Shown: positions 55,729 to 61,002 of the stretch, one piece after another
Numbering within the stretch: the stretch's first letter is position 1
Layout: each line of letters begins with the position of its first letter
Assembly (NCBI GenBank): GCA_017397315.1
Contig: JAFQJA010000020.1
Span: 1-61,002, forward strand
DNA: 61,002 nt
Direction: 5' to 3'
Source: Clostridia bacterium
Lineage (GTDB): Bacteria; Bacillota; Clostridia; Monoglobales; Firm-18
The notes under the pieces: generated by a model
What the model saw: only the letters and a program-made list of their open reading frames with translations
Database searches by the model: none
What the model was told of the DNA's origin: nothing
Program-made: the position numbers and the translations under genes

Positions 55729-56808
55729 ATGGATATTAAAAAACACATTAAATTCTTTATAATTGTTGCATACATTGTACTTGCGTATTTTTTGATAACA
55801 TTAGTAATGCCAAAAACATTAGGATTGTTTTTGCCGTTTATCGCAGCATTTATTCTTGCGGCAATTGCAAATCCGGTTTCGTCTTTTCTTAAAACCAAAT
55901 GGAAATTCCCGAAATTCCTGGCAACCGCAGTTTCGCTTTTATTAATCGTTTTTGTTCTTTCGGGAATTATTACGCTTGCAGTAAACAGGATTATTTCTGA
56001 ACTTACAAGTTTCGCTCAGAATATTCCTAAAATTACTTCAACGGTTACAGATACTTATTATTATCTGACAGACAAATGGGAACTTTTCCAAAAATCTGTT
56101 TCCCCTGAAATTTACCAATATGTTATGGATTTTGCAGGTGAACTTGCAGATACTGCCAAAAATCTTGTGGCATCTCTTACAAAAATTACAATCAGCAGTG
56201 CTACAAATGTTGCAACATCTATACCGGGAGTTTTGATATTCATTGTTGCATTGGTACTTTCATCAATTTTTATTACCAACGACTACAGTAATATTAAATC
56301 ATTTATTCTTATGCAGTTCCCGGAAAACGCAAAAAATAAATTGCTGTCTATTAAAAAATATACAGCAATTGCATTTAAAAAATATATAAAAGGTATGCTT
56401 ATTATAATGGCAATAACCTTTGTTGAAGTTTTAACAGGTTTATGTATTCTTCGTGTAGAGTATGCGTTTACTGCAGCGTTATTGATTGCTTTCATAGATG
56501 TATTGCCTATTTTTGGAGCAGGTGCAGTTCTTATTCCCTGGGGAATTATATCGCTTATCACCGGCAACTTCAGTTTCGGAATTGGAGTTCTTGTGTTATA
56601 TGGCATAATAACAGTAATAAGACAATTTATAGAGCCAAAAATCATCAGTAACTCCCTTGGAACACACCCTCTTTTAACTCTTGTCGGTATCTATGTAGGA
56701 TACAAACTGTTTGGAATTATCGGTATGATTTTAACACCTGTGATCGTGCTGGTTCTTACCTCACTTCATAAAGCAGGTATAATTAAAATTTGGAAGAATG
56801 AGCAATAA
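55729..56808 (+). CDS. ytvI: AI-2E family transporter-like membrane protein (YtvI sporulation type)
   Basis: 359 residues with seven or eight membrane helices and a soluble middle loop (about 95-160). The C-terminal half has the family signature IDVLPIFGAGAVLIPWG and RQFIEPKIISNSLGTHPLL. It resembles the sporulation integral membrane protein YtvI, one branch of the AI-2E superfamily; transport of AI-2 by this branch is not established. Its last 26 bases overlap the end of the convergent prmC gene, and a terminator lies further inside prmC. Confidence 0.85.
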   Translation: MDIKKHIKFFIIVAYIVLAYFLITLVMPKTLGLFLPFIAAFILAAIANPVSSFLKTKWKFPKFLATAVSLLLIVFVLSGIITLAVNRIISELTSFAQNIPKITSTVTDTYYYLTDKWELFQKSVSPEIYQYVMDFAGELADTAKNLVASLTKITISSATNVATSIPGVLIFIVALVLSSIFITNDYSNIKSFILMQFPENAKNKLLSIKKYTAIAFKKYIKGMLIIMAITFVEVLTGLCILRVEYAFTAALLIAFIDVLPIFGAGAVLIPWGIISLITGNFSFGIGVLVLYGIITVIRQFIEPKIISNSLGTHPLLTLVGIYVGYKLFGIIGMILTPVIVLVLTSLHKAGIIKIWKNEQ

Positions 56809-57625
56809 CTACACGCAAAATTCCTGCTAAATCTTTTATGGCGGTTATGTTTTCATAACCGTCTTTTTTTAATATTTCCATAACTTTTTCACCTTGGTCG
56901 TGCCCTACTTCCAAAGCCATAAGATATTTATCCGTCAAAATCTTCTTACCAGTATCTGATATTTTTTTATAAAAATCAAAACCGTCTTCACCACCGTATA
57001 AAGCGTGATAAGGCTCAAAATTTTTTACATCATCTTCTAATGTTTCAATGACCTTGGGCGGTATGTATGGCGGATTGGAGACAATAGCATTATACTCTCC
57101 TTCAGGCACTTCGTTTAATATATCGCACTTTAAGGTTTTAAATCTTCTAATCACTTTATTGTTTTCTGCATTTCTTACTGCAACTTGCAATGCTTCGTCA
57201 GAAACATCAAGACCCGTAACTTTGCAGTGTTTGCAATTAGCAAGAACACTAATGCCGATACATCCGCTTCCTGTACCAATGTCTAACACATTAACTCTTT
57301 TGTTTTTAATAACGCCAATTACATATTCTACTAAAGTTTCGGTATCAGGGCGGGGAATTAATACATTGTTATCAACATAAAAATCAAGGGACATAAACTC
57401 CTTTTTACCAAGAATATAAGCCATAGGTTCGTGTTTTGCCCGCCGAGACAGCAAGTCAAAATAACCTTCCCACTCAGCAAGGTCAGTTTTTCTGTTATTA
57501 ATAACAAACAGTTTGTCCACCTTTAGATAGTGGGCAAGTAATAACTGTGCATCTAAAACACATGTAGTTATTCCGTTTTGTTTTAATAATTCAGTTCCCT
57601 GAATAAGTAAATCGTTAATCTTCAT
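56783..57625 (-). CDS. prmC: Peptide chain release factor N5-glutamine methyltransferase
   Basis: 280 residues: an N-terminal helical domain (1-75) and a SAM-dependent methyltransferase domain with VLDIGTGSGCIGIS (GTGSG at 117-121) and the catalytic NPPY at 184-187. RPDTETLVE (92-100) is also typical. It methylates the glutamine of the GGQ motif in RF1 and RF2. In many Firmicutes prmC follows prfA; here it follows holA, 23 bases away. Its final codons overlap ytvI, and codons 252-262 also encode a plus-strand terminator. Confidence 0.95.
   Translation of the reverse strand: MKINDLLIQGTELLKQNGITTCVLDAQLLLAHYLKVDKLFVINNRKTDLAEWEGYFDLLSRRAKHEPMAYILGKKEFMSLDFYVDNNVLIPRPDTETLVEYVIGVIKNKRVNVLDIGTGSGCIGISVLANCKHCKVTGLDVSDEALQVAVRNAENNKVIRRFKTLKCDILNEVPEGEYNAIVSNPPYIPPKVIETLEDDVKNFEPYHALYGGEDGFDFYKKISDTGKKILTDKYLMALEVGHDQGEKVMEILKKDGYENITAIKDLAGILRVVIAHSSKF
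56842..56870 (+). terminator. Plus-strand terminator for apgM-ytvI, inside prmC
   Basis: CGGTTATG, loop TTTT, CATAACCG, then TCTTTTTTT on the plus strand: a perfect 8-pair stem followed by a T tract. It is 34 bases past the ytvI stop and lies within the coding region of prmC on the other strand. Confidence 0.85.
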
Positions 57626-57648
57626 AGAATTAACTGTCCCCCTAATAT

Positions 57649-58638
57649 TTAATCAAGCATTGATGCCATAACTACCTCAAGAGCGGTGTATCCGTCAATC
57701 AAACCCGTCTTAATCTTTTCATCATAATCAAAGCACATCTTCATAACTTCTCTTAATTTCTTTCCGTCTTGTTTAGTTGCCTGAAATCTGTATTTCTTTC
57801 CAAGCCACTTTCTGTTTTGGGGTAGGTATAACTCTGGATTTTTACCCAAACTCATTAAAGTCTTGAACATAAGAATTTCTGAGATTGACGAATATATAAT
57901 TGCCAGAATTTCAGTAGGCTGTTCCTTGTTCACTTTAAACTCGTGCAACAAAGAATATGCCTCATTGCTGTTTTTGTTAAGAAGATAGTCTGCCATAGTG
58001 AAAACCTTGTATTCTACAGGCACTGTAACAAGAGCATCTATATACTTTTTTGAAATTACCTCTTCTTCTGTTCCTGCAATAAGTTTTGAACACTCAACCT
58101 CAAGTTTTTCAAGAGAGCAGGAACACAAAGATATAAGATAATTCATATCTTCAATAGTCATCTTTTTGTTTTCAAGTGCAAATTTTCTGTTTACCCACGC
58201 ACGCAAATTTTCTGGGGACTGCTTTTCAAATTCCGTAACAACCCCTTTGTCCTCAATCAGCGACAAAAGTTCTTTTTTGATTTTGCCCGCTGTTTGTTCC
58301 ACAAAAATAACTACCGCATACGAGGGTAAATCTGACAATAATTCCGATAACAAATCTTTAAATACGGCATTTTGCAAAAAACCGCAGTTTTTTAGAACAA
58401 TCATTTTTTTATCACTCATTTGCGGATACGATAACACATAACTTGCAAACTGTTCGTAATCTGCAGTTTCATCAGTAAATTCAAAATAATTGAACTCCAA
58501 AAAATCAGTTACGGTTTTGTCTTTTATATTTGAAACATAATTGTTTAAAAGATACTTTTCTTCACCGTAAAACAAGTATAAATTTGCTATGTCATTGTTT
58601 TGAATTGTCTTTTTCAGTTCTGGAATAGTCAGTTTCAC
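57649..58638 (-). CDS. holA: DNA polymerase III subunit delta
   Basis: 329 residues matching HolA along its length: NIANLYLFYGEEKYLLNNYV near the start (the degenerate P-loop region), VEQTAGKIKKELLSL in the middle, and the C-terminal helical domain with EILAIIYSSISEILMFKTL. It loads the sliding clamp as part of the clamp-loader complex. It starts 4 bases after comEC, the conserved comEC-holA order; rpsT, which often follows on the opposite strand, is missing. Confidence 0.94.
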   Translation of the reverse strand: MKLTIPELKKTIQNNDIANLYLFYGEEKYLLNNYVSNIKDKTVTDFLEFNYFEFTDETADYEQFASYVLSYPQMSDKKMIVLKNCGFLQNAVFKDLLSELLSDLPSYAVVIFVEQTAGKIKKELLSLIEDKGVVTEFEKQSPENLRAWVNRKFALENKKMTIEDMNYLISLCSCSLEKLEVECSKLIAGTEEEVISKKYIDALVTVPVEYKVFTMADYLLNKNSNEAYSLLHEFKVNKEQPTEILAIIYSSISEILMFKTLMSLGKNPELYLPQNRKWLGKKYRFQATKQDGKKLREVMKMCFDYDEKIKTGLIDGYTALEVVMASMLD

Positions 58639-58642
58639 AAAA

Positions 58643-60724
58643 TCACCTTAATGTTTTTGCAGATATAATACCACTGTCTATTGTAAAAGTAACAGAACCG
58701 CAAATATCTGTACTATAGTTTAAGTATAACATATTATTGTTTTGTTGTAAACAGTCTCCTATTACAAATTGTGCACCGCAGTTTTGTATAAATAAACTAT
58801 CAGGTTGTGCTGGTACATCGTATACTACAACATCAGCCTTTATTCCTTTTAGTTTTTCATTATTCAATTCATTGTCCTTGTATGGTGCAACCAAATATAT
58901 ATGTTCACTAACAGAAACGGTAACAACTGCCTTTTTGTGGTCGACTTTAGATTTGTACGGCATATAACTCACGGGAGTAATTTTAACTCCGTCAACAATA
59001 ATACTATCCTTGTGGTAATACTTAAAAGAAAAATCTCCCTCGCATTTTTCTCCGGCAACTTTTGGCATACAAACTTTTGCAACAACAAGATTGTCGTTAT
59101 CTGTTGTTATGGTTTTTTGAAAGTTGTTAAAATATAGGACATCAACAAGTTTTATGTTGTTTCTAGTTATGTAGTTTTCTGCGCTATCAAAACCATCTGT
59201 ACAAATAATAATGTTTTTACCACTGTCCGTAACAATATGCATAACTGTACCGTTGTTTTCAAACACAGTAACAACAGGACCTTCGTTGTTTGATAATGTA
59301 AAATCTTTTACGATAAACACAAGCACTAATGCAATAACAAGTGCCGTAATCTTTTTGTATCTTAAAACAGCAAAATATGCAGCACATACAATTAAACACA
59401 AAGCAATAATCAAATATACAGAGGGTACTGCTGCCATTATTCTAAATAAGTCGAAATGAGCAAAAGCGTCAGAAATAAGTATTGTTAACTTAAGCAGAGG
59501 TTTTGTTATAAAACTTATAAATGGCAAAACTTGCGATATAAAACCCAGTGGTAATAGCAGTGTAATTATCGGCGTAATAACAACGCTTGTAAAAAACATT
59601 GCAAAAGACACATAGTTGAAATAGTAAAAACACAACGGCATAAGAGTTATAAATAAGAGCCCTAAACTGTAAAAAGTAAACTTTTCTTTTGTTCCTGCAA
59701 CTAGTGCAAATGTTGCGAAAAAGGAAAGTAAAAAGCCTGCATCACCGGCAAAATAAGGATTAACAACAATAATTACTGCACCGGAAAACATTAGAGCAGT
59801 CATCATATCGTATCTCTTGAATAACGATAAAACCACCAAAGAATACACCGCCATAATAAGAGCTCGTAAAACAGACGCCTGACCGCCTATTAAACACAGC
59901 AATAAACCCATAAATATTAATATTACAGATACATAAATTTTGCCGTGCTTTTTTAAAAAGGATAGCCAAAAACCTATAAATGATAATAAAATACTTATAT
60001 GTGCACCGGATACAACTGCAATATGCGATAATCCGCTGTATGCAAGGCTTTTCTTGAGTTGAGGTGAAATGTCAGACTTATCGCCTATAAGCAACGCCTT
60101 TAATAAACCCGCCTCGGCTTTTTTATAATGCAAATCTATATTGTTTGTAATTGTTTTACGCATTTGATAGCCAATTTTATATAAATCCGTAAAATAACCG
60201 GTTTTGGTAATTTCACAATTCGTAATGCTTCCATAGATATATCTGGCTTTACAGTAACTATTGTAATCCAAATCTCCGTAAAACGCAGGCCCTTTATACT
60301 GCAACAACTTTCCTTTGACAGTAACCTTATCACCCACAGCAATATCTTTACCGCCATAATATGAATAATAAAACCGCATTTTAATTAAAATCTTTTTGTT
60401 ATTTATAATATCTGCCTGAACAATGTTATCGTCGACTATTTTTCCTTGAATATCTACTTTCGCGCCATATAAATTATCAGTTGTAAAATGTCCGTAAAAA
60501 GTATATACCCCGCAGTACATACTGCCAAAAAACAAAAATACAATGGACAAAATGCAGGAAACTATTAAATCATTATTGTTCTTTATAAAGCCGTAAATTG
60601 CAAAAGAAGACAATGTAATAGTTAAACAATATAAAATTATGAGAGAAACATTAATCGGAAAAACGATTATACAAAAAGCAGCAACCATTACCGAAACACT
60701 TGCTACACATAAAGGGTTTTTCAA
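58643..60724 (-). CDS. comEC: ComEC/Rec2 family DNA-uptake channel protein, C-terminal domain degenerate
   Basis: 693 residues: N-terminal helices, a DUF4131 OB-like domain (about 25-175), the competence transmembrane domain (about 205-455) with LSHIAVVSGAHISILL (232-247) and GGQASVLRA (280-288), and a C-terminal region (484-693) in the place of the metallo-beta-lactamase domain. There the usual DVGQGD reads VFENNGT (487-493) and the metal motif HxHxDH is absent (YFNNFQKT at 531-538). It should form the channel for single-stranded DNA. The start is TTG at 60724 with GGGAGGT upstream. It heads the comEC-holA-prmC operon. Confidence 0.9.
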   Translation of the reverse strand: MKNPLCVASVSVMVAAFCIIVFPINVSLIILYCLTITLSSFAIYGFIKNNNDLIVSCILSIVFLFFGSMYCGVYTFYGHFTTDNLYGAKVDIQGKIVDDNIVQADIINNKKILIKMRFYYSYYGGKDIAVGDKVTVKGKLLQYKGPAFYGDLDYNSYCKARYIYGSITNCEITKTGYFTDLYKIGYQMRKTITNNIDLHYKKAEAGLLKALLIGDKSDISPQLKKSLAYSGLSHIAVVSGAHISILLSFIGFWLSFLKKHGKIYVSVILIFMGLLLCLIGGQASVLRALIMAVYSLVVLSLFKRYDMMTALMFSGAVIIVVNPYFAGDAGFLLSFFATFALVAGTKEKFTFYSLGLLFITLMPLCFYYFNYVSFAMFFTSVVITPIITLLLPLGFISQVLPFISFITKPLLKLTILISDAFAHFDLFRIMAAVPSVYLIIALCLIVCAAYFAVLRYKKITALVIALVLVFIVKDFTLSNNEGPVVTVFENNGTVMHIVTDSGKNIIICTDGFDSAENYITRNNIKLVDVLYFNNFQKTITTDNDNLVVAKVCMPKVAGEKCEGDFSFKYYHKDSIIVDGVKITPVSYMPYKSKVDHKKAVVTVSVSEHIYLVAPYKDNELNNEKLKGIKADVVVYDVPAQPDSLFIQNCGAQFVIGDCLQQNNNMLYLNYSTDICGSVTFTIDSGIISAKTLR

Positions 60725-60757
60725 TTTATGTACCTCCCAACATCTAAAATTGACATT

Positions 60758-60786
60758 ATATTACCATATTAATGTAATTTTGTAAA
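60758..60786 (-). promoter_or_regulatory. Promoter of comEC-holA-prmC
   Basis: Minus strand: TTTACA (60786-60781), 17 bases, TAATAT (60763-60758), with an overlapping TATAAT-like alternative two bases further on. The leader would be about 27 bases and contains GGGAGGT. Confidence 0.6.
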
Positions 60787-60832
60787 GAAAACATTTTTCG
60801 CATTCGGTCCCCCTCTTCGCACCTTTTTGCTA

Positions 60833-60857
60833 AAAAACAGTACCCCGTACTGTTTTT
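60833..60857. terminator. Strong hairpin, terminator-like on both strands
   Basis: AAAAACAGTAC, loop CCC, GTACTGTTTTT: a perfect 11-pair stem with A and T flanks, so it can end transcription in either direction. An outer pairing of TTTTTGC (60824-60830) with GCAAAAA (60864-60870) encloses it. It lies between the tRNA-Lys terminator and the comEC promoter. Confidence 0.7.
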
Positions 60858-60865
60858 CTATACGC

Positions 60866-60883
60866 AAAAACCCTCTCAGGGTT
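60866..60883 (-). terminator. Small second terminator-like hairpin
   Basis: Minus strand: AACCCT, loop GAG, AGGGTT, then TTT. The six-pair stem overlaps the T-arm-like sequence and is mutually exclusive with it. It would back up the main tRNA-Lys terminator. Confidence 0.4.
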
Positions 60884-60908
60884 CGAGTCCCTTCTAATTT
60901 ATCCACCA
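60877..60908 (+). other. Orphan tRNA 3'-end-like sequence (T-arm and CCA)
   Basis: On the plus strand a T-arm-like hairpin (GGG, loop TTCGAGT, CCC at 60879-60891) is followed 14 bases later by CCA at 60906-60908, preceded by TTTATCCA. No matching 5' acceptor strand, D-arm or anticodon arm is found in the 100 bases upstream, and the distance from T-stem to CCA is about four bases too long. It is therefore not an intact tRNA; it may be a remnant or an inverted partial copy of a tRNA end. Confidence 0.4.
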
Positions 60909-60911
60909 ACG

Positions 60912-60939
60912 AAAAAATACCACCCTATCGGGTGGTATT
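60912..60939 (-). terminator. Terminator of tRNA-Lys
   Basis: Minus strand: AATACCACCC, loop GATA, GGGTGGTATT, then TTTT. Ten perfect pairs, 5 bases past the CCA end. Outside it, CACCAACGA (60904-60912) and TCGTTGGTG (60941-60949) form a second 9-base inverted repeat that includes the tRNA 3' end. Confidence 0.9.
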
Positions 60940-60944
60940 ATCGT

Positions 60945-61002
60945 TGGTGCGCCATCGGGGACTCGAACCCAGGACCCATTGATTAAGAGTCAATTGCTCT
61001 AC
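60945..61002 (-). tRNA. tRNA-Lys (anticodon CTT), partial at window edge
   Basis: The 3' part of a tRNA on the minus strand: the end of the D-arm (GTAGAGC), an anticodon arm ATTGA-CTCTTAA-TCAAT with anticodon CTT, variable loop, T-arm with TTCGAGT loop, acceptor strand ATGGCGC, discriminator A and an encoded CCA (60945-60947). The 5' acceptor and most of the D-arm lie beyond the window. The T-stem pairs CTGGG with CCCCG, leaving a T-C mismatch at the second pair, where relatives I remember have CCCAG or CCGGG partners. Confidence 0.9.

Noticed and set aside
55729-56808. AI-2 exporter working with the LuxS fusion
   Set aside because: The protein belongs to the AI-2E superfamily but resembles the YtvI sporulation branch, and it is 15 kb from the LuxS gene; the link would rest on a family name only.
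60800-60908. tmRNA or a complete plus-strand tRNA
   Set aside because: The 3' end looks tRNA-like, but no matching 5' acceptor strand, D-arm, anticodon arm or tag reading frame was found.
1-61002. CRISPR array, prophage, transposon or toxin-antitoxin system
   Set aside because: No regularly spaced direct repeats, integrase, transposase, capsid or toxin-like genes were seen on either strand.

Overview
This AT-rich 61 kb window looks like chromosomal DNA from an anaerobic low-GC Firmicute of the class Clostridia, probably an uncultured lineage. The reasons are the gene orders (priA-def-fmt-rsmB, rlmN-stp-prkC-rsgA-rpe-thiN, plsX-acpP-rnc-smc-ftsY, comEC-holA-prmC), an SLH-type surface protein, a YtvI-type sporulation membrane protein, the IreB/PrkC/Stp trio, and families such as DUF1836, DUF512, DUF896 and UPF0182. 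Coding density is very high. No gene-free stretch exceeds 300 bases; the longest are about 220 (60725-60944) and 190 (54334-54524). I see no insertion sequence, prophage, CRISPR array or rRNA.

Layout. Almost everything up to 50.8 kb is on the minus strand, so transcription runs from high to low coordinates. 1-8965: pheS-pheT, then ireB, the lipid II flippase murJ, a polysaccharide ligase, a glycosyltransferase, two DUF4330 paralogues and a cut-off ECF transporter S component. 9037-22974: priA, def, fmt, rsmB, DUF896, an amidohydrolase, a lipoprotein metallo-beta-lactamase, DUF3006, rlmN, the PP2C phosphatase and PASTA kinase, rsgA, rpe, thiN and rodA. 23022-36281: recA, recX, rimO, pgsA, plsX, acpP, rnc, a radical SAM protein, smc, ftsY and UPF0182. 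36329-47905: a DUF512 protein, der, plsY, gpsA, a solute-binding lipoprotein, proS, an HD hydrolase, a HAD-LuxS fusion, cysteine desulfurase, thiI and a CinA-type amidase. 47980-49912: a dNTPase-like HD protein, then DUF177 and rpmF.

49955-51443 is a divergent degV / DUF1836 pair with back-to-back promoters and three perfect inverted repeats. Then come a large SLH protein (minus), apgM-ytvI (plus), comEC-holA-prmC (minus), and at the right edge a cut-off tRNA-Lys(CTT) beside a cluster of hairpins and an orphan tRNA-3'-end-like sequence.

Together the genes cover envelope growth (rodA, murJ, PrkC/Stp/IreB control), phospholipid synthesis (gpsA, plsX, plsY, pgsA, acpP), translation (pheST, proS, fmt, def, prmC, rlmN, rsmB, rimO, rsgA, der, rpmF), DNA maintenance (recA, recX, priA, holA, smc, comEC) and sulfur handling (LuxS, cysteine desulfurase, ThiI).

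Most of the window is ordinary core genome. The items most worth following up are the HAD-LuxS fusion, the degV/DUF1836 control region, ComEC with a decayed metallo-beta-lactamase domain, and several compact regulatory arrangements: promoters built into stop codons, a probable leaderless mRNA, and a terminator written in the antisense of prmC. All calls come from reading sequence and from memory of protein families; no database search was run.
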